From positions 62,001 to 126,000 of the forward strand of contig JAHISV010000010.1 in NCBI GenBank assembly GCA_018818065.1: 64,000 bases of DNA. The letters run 5' to 3'. Under the pieces are notes generated by a model. The model did not search any database and had not been told where the DNA came from. It was given only the letters and a program-made list of their open reading frames with translations. Source of the stretch: Bacteroidota bacterium. Its GTDB lineage: Bacteria > Bacteroidota > Ignavibacteria > Ignavibacteriales > Melioribacteraceae. Shown one piece after another: positions 1 to 8,568 of the stretch (positions are counted from its first letter, which is position 1; the number at the start of each line of letters is the position of its first letter). The translations under genes and the position numbers were made by a program.

Positions 1-1329
1 CTATTTATATTTTAATTCATCTTCGGTAATTTCGTATACCCATTCTTCGTTGCCATGGCTGTCAATAACCCGGCAGGTTAGTTTTCTTTCTTTACTCTTA
101 CCCGAGATTTTGATTTCCGCGAAGTTGTGCTTGAATAATTGCGTACCTTCAATAAGTAAGGGATTCTTCGACATCTCTTTGGGTGTTATGCCTGATGTTA
201 AAGGTGAAATGGTGAAATCATAAAACGGGTATGCTTTTTTCCTATTAAGTCTGCTCAACTCAGTTCTATGCACATCACCTGATAAAAAAACCACACCTTC
301 AATTTTTTCGGAATGGATAAGTTCAAACAATTTAGCTCTTTCTTCCTTGAAAGCGCTGTAGCTCTCGGCATTGTTTGCGGGATTAAGTACCTGGCTGCCA
401 ATAACAACAAATTTGAAGGGCGCTTGTGATGTTACAAGTCCATCTATCAACCAGTCCATTTGAGCATCGCCTATAAATTCTCTTTTCGTATTCATGCGCT
501 TATCAGGTGTTCTGAAAGTTCTGTTATCGAGCAGGAAGAAATCGCAATCAGCCCATTGAAAAAATGAGGTCGCGCATTTTTGGTCATTAAAACCATAACT
601 CCAGTTTCCCCACATCATTTCAAAAACTTCCAGGGTTGTTTTTTTATTCCAGAATCCCCTGTCACTGTTATCAGGTCCATAGTCATGGTCATCCCAAATG
701 GCGTAATGATGCATGGCACCTAACATGGGCTGCATCTCGGGTATCGCCCTGTCGTGAGTGTATCGTTTAATTATACCGCTTCTGGAGTTCCAGTCAGCTT
801 CCCGTAAATAGACATTGTCCCCTAGCCATAGCATAAAATCAGGAGTAGTCTCATAAATAGCGCTAAATATTTGATAATCGCTTCCGTAGGGCGTGCCCGG
901 TCTGTCGTACTCAGGCTCGTTTATGTAAGCGCAGCTGCCGGTGGCAAAAGTAAACTCCGCCGGATCCTCGCGCCATTGCCATAGTTTCTGTGTCTGGAAT
1001 TCCTGCCTGTACTCAGGAAGAATTTCGGTACCATCAACACAAAGTACATATTCATAAACATTACCCGGTTCTAAGTTATCAACAATTATTTTGGCTATAA
1101 ATGCTTCCTTTTTAATTGTCTGATAGTTTGATGTATAAAAATATCGCTCACTTCCTTTCTCATTGTATTTAAATTTTATTGCAGCCTGTTTTGTTGTCTG
1201 AACCCAAATCATTACTTCCCGCATAGTGGAGTAGCCAACCATGGGACCTGAATTTATCAGTTTTTCCTGAGCTACAGTAAAAGATGAGATAGTTAAAATA
1301 AAGCAGGCAACAAGAATTTTTCGGAACAT
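1..1329 (-). CDS. PhoD-like metallophosphatase, secreted
   Basis: A 442-residue protein with a cleavable N-terminal signal peptide (hydrophobic stretch ending in VAQ). It shows the PhoD-family blocks: an N-terminal Fn3-like domain (about 25-110), FATGSCAY, LGDNVY, WDDHDYGPD and a late GDVHR. Those Asp/His residues bind the metals in known PhoD phosphatases and phosphodiesterases. The likely role is periplasmic or surface phosphate-ester hydrolysis. The gene is complete, ending at the first base of the window, and diverges from the lipoprotein gene at 1419. The exact substrate cannot be read from the sequence. Confidence 0.88.
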   Translation of the reverse strand: MFRKILVACFILTISSFTVAQEKLINSGPMVGYSTMREVMIWVQTTKQAAIKFKYNEKGSERYFYTSNYQTIKKEAFIAKIIVDNLEPGNVYEYVLCVDGTEILPEYRQEFQTQKLWQWREDPAEFTFATGSCAYINEPEYDRPGTPYGSDYQIFSAIYETTPDFMLWLGDNVYLREADWNSRSGIIKRYTHDRAIPEMQPMLGAMHHYAIWDDHDYGPDNSDRGFWNKKTTLEVFEMMWGNWSYGFNDQKCATSFFQWADCDFFLLDNRTFRTPDKRMNTKREFIGDAQMDWLIDGLVTSQAPFKFVVIGSQVLNPANNAESYSAFKEERAKLFELIHSEKIEGVVFLSGDVHRTELSRLNRKKAYPFYDFTISPLTSGITPKEMSKNPLLIEGTQLFKHNFAEIKISGKSKERKLTCRVIDSHGNEEWVYEITEDELKYK

Positions 1330-1418
1330 TCTAACCTCCAGAAGGTTTTAATGGCAATGTAACTAATTCATTTGTAATTATGCTACTAAGAAGATATTTT
1401 TGAATAAAAAAAATAGTC

Positions 1419-1823
1419 ATGAAAAAAACAGACCTTACCATTTTATCGCTTCTTACACTTCTTTTGATAACAGTGGTTTCTTGTGATGACACTATAACCG
1501 GTACGGAGATTGACAAGATTCAAATCCCCGGTCGGAATGTAAGTTACCAGGAATATATCGAACCCGTGCTTCAGATAAAGTGCGCAAATAATGGCTGCCA
1601 CGACGCTATTAGTGGCGCGGGCGGTATTGTTCTGGTTACACATGCACACACAACACGTGATGTTTCCATAGTCTTTCCCTACAACCCTGATAACAGCCGT
1701 TTGGTTTGGGCAATTGAAGGTCAGACTGGTACAATAATGCCGCCGTTAGGCTATTATCCACTAACCGCCAACCAGGTGGAAGGAATCAAAACATGGATTT
1801 CGGAAGGTGCACAAAATAATTAA
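1419..1823 (+). CDS. Lipoprotein with c-type haem-like CX4CH motif
   Basis: This 134-residue protein starts with a lipoprotein signal peptide whose lipobox ends VVSC, so it is probably membrane-anchored. The body has CANNGCH at about residues 55-61, a CX4CH variant of the CXXCH haem motif, and a later IMPP that could give the axial Met, as in planctomycete-type cytochrome c domains. The motifs are visible; haem binding is inferred. An alternative is a structural remnant of the cytochrome fold. It overlaps the next gene by 17 bp. Confidence 0.6.
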   Translation: MKKTDLTILSLLTLLLITVVSCDDTITGTEIDKIQIPGRNVSYQEYIEPVLQIKCANNGCHDAISGAGGIVLVTHAHTTRDVSIVFPYNPDNSRLVWAIEGQTGTIMPPLGYYPLTANQVEGIKTWISEGAQNN

Positions 1824-2262
1824 TTCAGATTCAGGCATTTATTTGTTGGAAATTTATGCCGCGATAAAATTCAAAATAGATATAAAAAGATATTCCCACA
1901 TAATCTTCCCTCCGGGATATTATTACTACACAGGTAGTGCTCAAAAAAATCTTTTGAAAAGAATAGAACGACACTGCAGTAAAAGTAAAACCATTCATTG
2001 GAACATTGATCACATTACAGATAATAAGAACACCAAAGTAACGCGTGTATTTATTTTCAAAGACTCAGCTAAATCATTTGAGTGCGAGTTGACCAATATT
2101 CTGCATAACTCACTTAAACTTGCTTTTTCTGTACGTGGTTTTGGTAATTCTGATTGCAACACATGCACCTCCCATCTTTTATATCATTCTGCCAGGCTGG
2201 ATGAACATGAATTAATTAGCTCATCTATCATTAACCAACAACCAATTATCGAAGTATTTTAA
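1807..2262 (+). CDS. DUF123 / GIY-YIG-like nuclease family protein
   Basis: The protein has 151 residues with GIYLLEIY near the N-terminus and GYYYYTGSA some 25 residues later, the paired GIY and YIG-like elements of the DUF123 branch of the GIY-YIG superfamily. HWNIDHI and a C-terminal cysteine region (CNTCTSH) also fit that family. The first in-frame start is GTG at 1807, inside the end of the preceding gene, and no ATG is available before the conserved region, so the start is uncertain. The cellular role of DUF123 proteins is not established. Confidence 0.7.
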   Translation: MHKIINSDSGIYLLEIYAAIKFKIDIKRYSHIIFPPGYYYYTGSAQKNLLKRIERHCSKSKTIHWNIDHITDNKNTKVTRVFIFKDSAKSFECELTNILHNSLKLAFSVRGFGNSDCNTCTSHLLYHSARLDEHELISSSIINQQPIIEVF

Positions 2263-2407
2263 GGGTTATTGTCAATTTATTAAACAGTATTTACTCATTC
2301 GATTAAATTTGATTTTATTGGGCAGATATCATAACTTTATCCGTTTAATAAACGGATACCAAATTAAAAATTTTTAGTTACCAGTTTATATAATCCGGAG
2401 GGAGAAT

Positions 2408-3601
2408 TTGGATTTATTCAAAAAGTGTTACGATTTTACCCGTGCAGATGAAGTAAAAGCTACGGGTTGTTATCCCTATTTCAGAGCAATAGAGGAAAAT
2501 GAGGGTCCTGTAGTTTCAATTGAAGGACGAAAAATCATTATGGCAGGCTCTAATAATTATTTGGGTTTAACTGCACACCCGAAAGTTAAAGAAGCGGCTA
2601 TTGAGGCCGTAAAAAAATATGGTACCGGCTGTTCGGGTTCCAGATATTTGACGGGCACTTTAGACCTTCACATCGAACTTGAAGAAAGACTTGCAAAGTT
2701 TTTCCAAAAAGATGCAGTTCTATTATTCAGCACCGGTTATATGGCAGGGCAAGGCATAATACCTACATTGGCGCACAGAGGCGAATATGTAGTTTCAGAT
2801 AAAGATAATCACGCCTCAATTTGGGCTGGCAACTTTATGGCAAAAGGCGCTACTGTTGATCTTGTTAGATACAAACATATCGATTTTGATGATTGCGAAC
2901 GCGTTCTGGAAAAGCTGCCTCTTGATAAACCGAAATTATTAGTCAGTGATGGCGTATTCAGTACTGGTGGTGAAATTGTTGATCTGCCAAGACTTGTAGA
3001 GATTAAGAAAAAGTACAACTGCCGTTTGCTTATTGATGATGCGCATTCTGTTGGTGTTATAGGAAAAGGCGGTCGTGGTACAGGTAGCGAGTTCGACCTT
3101 GTTGACGAAGTCGATTTACAAATGGGAACATTCAGTAAAACTTTCGCTTCGCTTGGCGGTTTTGTTGCCGGTGATGCTAAGGTAATCGATTATCTCAAAC
3201 ACTCTTCGTCAGCGCTCATTTTTGCTGCTTCGCCTACCCCGGCTTCTGTTGCTGCAGCGCTTGCTGCTTTAGATATTCTTGAAGCTGAGCCGGAAAGAGT
3301 AGCGCAATTGATAGCAAATGCGAACCGTGTTAGAACGGGATTAAAAGAAGCAGGTTTTACCGTTTTGCCAGGCAGAACCGGAATTGTACCTGTAATAGTA
3401 GGCGATGATGAACTTGCATTTGCAATGTGGAGAAAATTGTTCGATGCAGGTGTATTTGTAAATGTATTTATTTCACCTGGCGTGCCTCCCGGCAGACAGA
3501 TGATGCGTACAAGTTTTATGTCTACACATAAAAATGAACATTTAGATAAAATTATTGAAACCTTCATTAAGGTTGGTAAAGAACTTAATTTAATTCAATA
3601 A
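2408..3601 (+). CDS. spt: Serine palmitoyltransferase-like alpha-oxoamine synthase
   Basis: A 397-residue fold-type I PLP enzyme of the alpha-oxoamine synthase family. It carries [14 protein letters not shown], the run [28 protein letters not shown] and the PLP-lysine segment [12 protein letters not shown]. These match Bacteroides-type serine palmitoyltransferase better than KBL or BioF, notably the YPYFR N-terminus. It would condense serine with a long acyl-CoA to 3-ketosphinganine, the first step of sphingolipid synthesis. The start is TTG at 2408 behind a strong GGAGGGAG. The adjacent acyltransferase at 3663 supports a ceramide role. Glycine C-acetyltransferase is the main alternative. Confidence 0.8.
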   Translation: MDLFKKCYDFTRADEVKATGCYPYFRAIEENEGPVVSIEGRKIIMAGSNNYLGLTAHPKVKEAAIEAVKKYGTGCSGSRYLTGTLDLHIELEERLAKFFQKDAVLLFSTGYMAGQGIIPTLAHRGEYVVSDKDNHASIWAGNFMAKGATVDLVRYKHIDFDDCERVLEKLPLDKPKLLVSDGVFSTGGEIVDLPRLVEIKKKYNCRLLIDDAHSVGVIGKGGRGTGSEFDLVDEVDLQMGTFSKTFASLGGFVAGDAKVIDYLKHSSSALIFAASPTPASVAAALAALDILEAEPERVAQLIANANRVRTGLKEAGFTVLPGRTGIVPVIVGDDELAFAMWRKLFDAGVFVNVFISPGVPPGRQMMRTSFMSTHKNEHLDKIIETFIKVGKELNLIQ

Positions 3602-3615
3602 GTTTTCTATCAAGA

Positions 3616-3644
3616 AAGCACACCACCAGGTGTGCTTTTCTTTT
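3616..3644 (+). terminator. Rho-independent terminator or attenuator between spt and acyltransferase
   Basis: Stem AAGCACACC / GGTGTGCTT with an ACCA loop is followed by a T-rich tract (TTTTCTTTT). It sits in the 61-bp gap between two genes that look functionally linked, so it may only partly terminate and set their ratio. Confidence 0.75.
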
Positions 3645-3662
3645 ATTCAGAGGGATCAGCTT

Positions 3663-4784
3663 ATGAGCAATGTTACAGTCAAAATTGCAACTACAAAAAA
3701 AGATATAAAAGCATTCATCAAGTTTCCCTATTCAATTTATAGAGATAACCCTTATTGGGTTCCTCCGCTAAATGCAGACATTAAATCGCGTATTGATATA
3801 GAAAAGAATCCATTTTATAAACATGCGGAAAGAGAATTGTTTCTTGCTGAAAGAGACGGCCAGATAGTTGGAAGAATTGGCGCTATTAAAAATGATTTGC
3901 ATAATGAGCATAATAACGATAACGTTGGTTTTTTCGGGTTCTTCGAGTGTGTTGATGACCAGGATGTAGCCAATGCCCTTTTCGATGCAGCCAAAGCATG
4001 GTTGAAAACAAAAGGTTTTAACGCCATGCGGGGACCCGCAAATCCTTCAAGTAATGATGAATATGGATTATTATTGGAAGGCTTTGATGATTCACCCCGG
4101 TTAATGATGGCATACACACCTAAATATTATCTGGATCTTTGCGAAGGTTATGGTTTCAAAAAAGAGAAGGACCTTTACGCCTATAAACTCGAGAACAAAA
4201 AGGTTATTTCCTCGGAAAAACTGGCGCGAGTAGCTGATATCGCTAAAAGACGTTCCGGCATTGTTATCCGGAGTGCCAACCTGAAAGATTTCAAACCGGA
4301 ATTGGAAAAAATTAAAGCTGTTTATAATGGAGCATGGGCACCAAACTGGGGCTTCGTTCCTATGACAGATGAAGAAATTGATGCGATGGCTAAAGAACTA
4401 AAACCATTGGTTGAGCCGCAAATTTTACTGATTGGTGAAATTGAGGGAAAGCCTATTGGTTTCGCACTGGTTCTTCGCGATTACAATTTCATCATCAAAA
4501 AACTTAAGGGGAAACTTTATCCTTTCGGTTTTATTAAGCTGTTTACTCAAAGAAAAAAAGTCCCCTGGGCCAGAGTACTTACCCTGGGTGTTATTCCTGA
4601 ATACCAGAAACGCGGACTGGACGCCGTATTCTATTGGGAAGTGGTTAACCGTGCTTATAAAATTGGTATAACTTTTGGCGAAGCCAGCTGGATACTTGAA
4701 GACAATGAAATGATGAATCGTGGCGCTCAGGTGATGAATGGCGAGCTTTATAAGAAATACAGAATATATCAGATTAATATTTAA
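3663..4784 (+). CDS. GNAT-fold N-acyltransferase, candidate bacterial ceramide synthase
   Basis: A protein of 373 residues from the ATG at 3663, preceded by AGAGGGA; an upstream in-frame start exists but lies in the terminator hairpin. It has the layout of large GNAT proteins: an N-terminal RDNPYWVPPL segment, a first GNAT-like domain (LFLAERDGQIVGRIGAI) and a second with VLTLGVIPEYQKRGLDAVFYWE, the acetyl-CoA-loop-like region. Bacterial ceramide synthase (bCerS, characterised in Caulobacter) belongs to the GNAT superfamily and acts with serine palmitoyltransferase. Position directly after the spt gene suggests it N-acylates the sphingoid base. The GNAT call is firm; the ceramide role is inferred from context. 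Confidence 0.65.
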   Translation: MSNVTVKIATTKKDIKAFIKFPYSIYRDNPYWVPPLNADIKSRIDIEKNPFYKHAERELFLAERDGQIVGRIGAIKNDLHNEHNNDNVGFFGFFECVDDQDVANALFDAAKAWLKTKGFNAMRGPANPSSNDEYGLLLEGFDDSPRLMMAYTPKYYLDLCEGYGFKKEKDLYAYKLENKKVISSEKLARVADIAKRRSGIVIRSANLKDFKPELEKIKAVYNGAWAPNWGFVPMTDEEIDAMAKELKPLVEPQILLIGEIEGKPIGFALVLRDYNFIIKKLKGKLYPFGFIKLFTQRKKVPWARVLTLGVIPEYQKRGLDAVFYWEVVNRAYKIGITFGEASWILEDNEMMNRGAQVMNGELYKKYRIYQINI

Positions 4785-4805
4785 TAGTTTTTATTTGGGG
4801 GGGCT

Positions 4806-6779
4806 ATGACAAGATTGCTGCTATCTTTACTGCTGGCAACTACATCTCTGTTCGCACAATATACAGTTAACGATTATGAGTTAGCCAAAACCACATTTAC
4901 AAGAGAGTTTGAGGGGGAGATCATTCTTCCCTATCTTCAGTCGGCTAATGATGCAAAAGTAGTTGCCGCCCTCCTGTCAATCACTCATTCAAATGATACG
5001 AGCTACATTCCAATTATCACTACGCTTGATTACGAAAGGTTCGGACAACACATTGCTTTTGCTATCGGCCACTTGCCATCTTGTAATGCATCCATCCGGT
5101 ATTTGTCTGAAATGATTTACCAGAGCGATAAAAATAGTCACCTTACCGATTGTCTGGAAGCGTATGGTAAGATAGGGACTGCCCTGGATTATAAAAAACT
5201 GATTAACCTCCTTACAAAATCTCAGGCAAAACACCTTGATGGCTTTCCCTATGCTATCTATAATTTTCATCAGCGTGGTTTAATAGAAGATTATAGACCT
5301 GCCGCGGAAGTCCTACTCGCAGACCTGTATTCTGAAAACGAGCAGATTCTGTTTGACGCATTATTCGGACTAGCACGAACAGACGCCGGGAATTTCGCGA
5401 CAAAAGAAATTGCAGAATTCATTACTGAAAAGCGCGTGTTTCTTTCCGTAAGGAACCTCACCTACGCAATCTCAATCCTTAGAAAAGCCGAAGAATTTGC
5501 CCTGGGTTATACAGTTGCTGAAAAACTATTCGCACATAATGACTGGAAAGTAAGAAGTGAAATGGCCAGAAGCGCGGCTAATTATTCCTTTACTGATGAG
5601 GGTGAGTTAAAAAGTTACCTTAATTTGCTAACAGATAATAATTCAAACGTTTCGCGACAAGCCGCTATTTCTTTTAAGCAATTAAAACAAAGTCAGGAAC
5701 TTAAAGAATATCTCAAAAGCAATACTCCATCATTAATTCAGCGTGAGTATATAAATGAAGATACGCAAGGTGAATTGTTGATATCATATTCTGCTCTTTT
5801 TCCAGACGAATCTGATAGACTTTTAACGCAGTTCGATGGAAAAGTAAGAGACAAATATCTTTTCACAATTGTGGAACAGCATAATCTACTTCCGGAAAAT
5901 GCCTGGTCATTTGTAAAGGGTAAATTCGAAACGGTAAAACTCCCCGATCGGATAAATATGGTAAGTGCTCTTCTTAGTTATCAGAATGAACTTATAAATA
6001 ACAAAGAGTATGTTGAGTATCTGCTTAAGGAACTGGCCGGCAATGAACCTACCATCATTTCTTTTATGACCTTCGCCATGGATTCTGCGTTCATTCATTC
6101 GAACAGAGAAAGTATATTAGAAATTATTAATGGTCAAATAGAAAATGAAATTGACAATGGCAAATTTGCGGAAGCTTTATTCTCCCTACATGGAATAGTA
6201 AAGACTATCCATCCGGATTTTGCCCTGAAGATGCTGCATGCTTTCAGAGACTCCAGTTGCGATGATCTTGTTCGCTATTATCAAAGTGAGATTGGAGTAG
6301 AAACAATCCCGAGAAATCCTGAGATGTTTGATCTACTCTGGCAGACAGCATTTAAGTATAAAGCTGCAAAAGTATTTACTGAGAAAGGTTCATTCACTTT
6401 TAACTTTAGAGCAATGACATCACCCATTTCAGTTGGTAATTTTGTTTACCTCTCAGAAAAAGGGTTTTATGATGATGTAGTTTTTCACCGCGTTGTTCCT
6501 AATTTCGTCGCACAGGTGGGCGATCCTTCAGGCACCGGCTGGGGTGGACCGGGTTATACAATAAACTCGGAATTTTCTCCTACACCAATCGCGGAATCCT
6601 TTGTTGGAATGGCGAGTGCCGGACCTGATACAGAAGGTTCTCAATGGTATGTGTTACATAATAATTTTCCGCATCTTTACGGAAGGTATACAATGTTCGG
6701 AAATGTTACCGAAGGTATGGAAATAGTTAATCAGCTGGATCAAAATTCATGCATACAAAAAATTGAATTAATAAAATAA
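4806..6779 (+). CDS. Secreted HEAT-repeat protein with C-terminal cyclophilin domain
   Basis: A 657-residue protein with a signal peptide (ends SLFAQ). Residues about 30-500 are alpha-helical and repetitive, consistent with HEAT-like repeats. The last roughly 140 residues are a cyclophilin-type peptidyl-prolyl isomerase: PISVGNFVYLSEKGFYDDV, FHRVVPNFVAQVGDP, and GRYTMFGNVTEGMEIV. The usual catalytic Arg follows FH, and the domain appears intact. The protein probably assists folding in the periplasm, with the HEAT region binding clients; that part is inference. A GGGGGGG run precedes the ATG. It converges on the PorD gene across a shared terminator. Confidence 0.85.
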   Translation: MTRLLLSLLLATTSLFAQYTVNDYELAKTTFTREFEGEIILPYLQSANDAKVVAALLSITHSNDTSYIPIITTLDYERFGQHIAFAIGHLPSCNASIRYLSEMIYQSDKNSHLTDCLEAYGKIGTALDYKKLINLLTKSQAKHLDGFPYAIYNFHQRGLIEDYRPAAEVLLADLYSENEQILFDALFGLARTDAGNFATKEIAEFITEKRVFLSVRNLTYAISILRKAEEFALGYTVAEKLFAHNDWKVRSEMARSAANYSFTDEGELKSYLNLLTDNNSNVSRQAAISFKQLKQSQELKEYLKSNTPSLIQREYINEDTQGELLISYSALFPDESDRLLTQFDGKVRDKYLFTIVEQHNLLPENAWSFVKGKFETVKLPDRINMVSALLSYQNELINNKEYVEYLLKELAGNEPTIISFMTFAMDSAFIHSNRESILEIINGQIENEIDNGKFAEALFSLHGIVKTIHPDFALKMLHAFRDSSCDDLVRYYQSEIGVETIPRNPEMFDLLWQTAFKYKAAKVFTEKGSFTFNFRAMTSPISVGNFVYLSEKGFYDDVVFHRVVPNFVAQVGDPSGTGWGGPGYTINSEFSPTPIAESFVGMASAGPDTEGSQWYVLHNNFPHLYGRYTMFGNVTEGMEIVNQLDQNSCIQKIELIK

Positions 6780-6798
6780 AAGCCCCAAAGGGGCTTTT
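6778..6798. terminator. Bidirectional Rho-independent terminator
   Basis: Perfect stem AAAAGCCCC / GGGGCTTTT with an AAA loop, giving U-tracts on both strands. It lies between the converging cyclophilin and PorD-like genes. Confidence 0.85.
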
Positions 6799-6799
6799 A

Positions 6800-7678
6800 T
6801 CACTCTACTATTTCATCATATTTTGTAATATGCCCAGCATCCACGGTAATGAGTAATTGGTAAATTTCATTTCTGTCTTTGTACTCTTTCATATAATTGG
6901 CTAGTTCTCGATTTTTGGCATCGAAGAACACACGCAAAAGTATGTTCCGCGGATCAAGTTTATCTTTAACCTTTGCCAGATTCTTAACTAACATTGCCAT
7001 ATTATTTACACCACGCTCTCTATCAGATTCATAGAGGTCTAATCCATTCCAGTGATAATTATAAAAATCAATTCTGAACTGTTCAAAAGCCGCATCCAGA
7101 AGATTTTTTACGAGATACATTTTATTATAAGAGTTTGCCTCTAACTTCCATTCACGATAGCTGGCTGCACCCCAATTCGCAATATCATAAGCCTTTTCGA
7201 ACATTGGTGTTCCGCCTCTTTCAAAGAAGGAGTCAAGATCAAGTCCAATTATTAAGTAGGCATAAAAATCCAGAAAACTTGTAAGGGGGTCAAAATCAGC
7301 CTGATTAAAGATCCAGGACTGCCCGGATTCATATTGGAATGACCATGGAGAATCCTGTACCCGCATCATCATTGTACTTCCCTCAATCTCTTCCAGCGGA
7401 CGAGTACTTGTAACAACCACCTGTGCTCCATAGCTTTTTTCACCACTTGCCGAGGTGAAGAATATATTAAAATTGCACTCTATTGGATATTCTGAATAAT
7501 CATAATCAGAAAAAGAATTTGTGTTAAGGTATGTCTCTACTTCCTGGGCAAAGTTTCTCAACTTCTCTTTAGCCTGAGTCTTTAGCGATTCAACATTCAC
7601 CTGAACAGTTGCTCTTAATTCCTGTGAATAAACATCTATATTCAACAATAGAAGCAAAGTAATGATTAATATTCTCAT
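6800..7678 (-). CDS. porD: Type IX secretion protein PorD (DUF4835)
   Basis: The protein has 292 residues with a signal peptide (ends VYSQE). It shows the DUF4835 landmarks: QELRATVQVN at the mature N-terminus, VVVTSTRPL, the LTSFLDFYAYLIIGLDLDSF segment and GGTPMFEKAYDI. This family contains PorD, needed for type IX secretion in Porphyromonas, where its mechanism is unclear. Length is normal. No other core T9SS gene (porK, L, M, N) lies in the window, so the secretion genes are dispersed here. It diverges from the PorQ-like gene at 7753. Confidence 0.85.
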   Translation of the reverse strand: MRILIITLLLLLNIDVYSQELRATVQVNVESLKTQAKEKLRNFAQEVETYLNTNSFSDYDYSEYPIECNFNIFFTSASGEKSYGAQVVVTSTRPLEEIEGSTMMMRVQDSPWSFQYESGQSWIFNQADFDPLTSFLDFYAYLIIGLDLDSFFERGGTPMFEKAYDIANWGAASYREWKLEANSYNKMYLVKNLLDAAFEQFRIDFYNYHWNGLDLYESDRERGVNNMAMLVKNLAKVKDKLDPRNILLRVFFDAKNRELANYMKEYKDRNEIYQLLITVDAGHITKYDEIVE

Positions 7679-7752
7679 GGTTAATCCGTTATATTTTAAA
7701 CTTGTTATTTAAAAATAAATATTTTATTATCTATAAAAAATGATTAAGGCTG

Positions 7753-8559
7753 ATGTATTACCTTATTTCAATATTACTTCTACTAAATTTATCATTCCAA
7801 AGTTCCGCTCAAAACTTACTAGGCTGCGTTCAAAACGCACTCGGTAATTCCGACTTATGTTTCATATCAACACCATTTTCCATTTTTTCAAACCCGTCGG
7901 CTTCAACCAATTGTGACGCCTATAGTTTAGGTATATACTTCTCTCCGAAACCTTTCGGGCTTTCTGAATTATCAACAAAAGGTACTTCCATAACAATTCC
8001 AGTCAATTATGGTGTTGCCGGTTTTGGCTATTCGATAACCGGCTTCGAATTGTTCAAAGAACAAAAAATGGTGGTTTCCTTCGCAAACTCAATAAATGAA
8101 ATATTTACAGTTGGAATTTCTGCATTTTATCAGAATGTATCAATCACAAACTACGGTAGTGATGGAACAATTGTTTTTTTAATTGGCTCTGTTTTTTCAA
8201 TCAATCCGGATCTGAGATTAGCTTTTACAATATATAATCCGGCAAGTGCCACTTACGGGAATATACCAGATCAGATCCCTGTTGTTTTAAACTTTGGTGT
8301 TTCATACAGGATTTCAGAGATAGCTTCGGTATACATCAACAATTCAAAAGAATTGAATCAGAATAATAATCTATGTTTTGGTATTTCAGCTTCTCCAATT
8401 GAATGGGTAAACTTTTACCTCGGTTATAAATCCTTAATGAATTCATACTCTGCCGGAATATCATTCAAGCAGAGTATGTTTGAAGTGAGTTATGCAACCA
8501 ATTCGCATCCGGAACTTGGGTTAACCCATCAGTTCGGTCTGGGTTTTAGAATTAAATAA
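7753..8559 (+). CDS. PorV/PorQ-like outer-membrane beta-barrel protein
   Basis: A 268-residue protein with a signal peptide (ends SSAQN), followed by a SNPSAST motif and alternating hydrophobic beta-strands to the C-terminus. This matches the PorV/PorQ family of small outer-membrane barrels, some of which shuttle type IX cargo. It is 10 bp upstream of the HhH/barrel gene and divergent from PorD. The barrel class is clear from the pattern; the link to secretion is inferred from family and neighbour. Confidence 0.6.
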   Translation: MYYLISILLLLNLSFQSSAQNLLGCVQNALGNSDLCFISTPFSIFSNPSASTNCDAYSLGIYFSPKPFGLSELSTKGTSITIPVNYGVAGFGYSITGFELFKEQKMVVSFANSINEIFTVGISAFYQNVSITNYGSDGTIVFLIGSVFSINPDLRLAFTIYNPASATYGNIPDQIPVVLNFGVSYRISEIASVYINNSKELNQNNNLCFGISASPIEWVNFYLGYKSLMNSYSAGISFKQSMFEVSYATNSHPELGLTHQFGLGFRIK

Positions 8560-8568
8560 ACATCTTAA

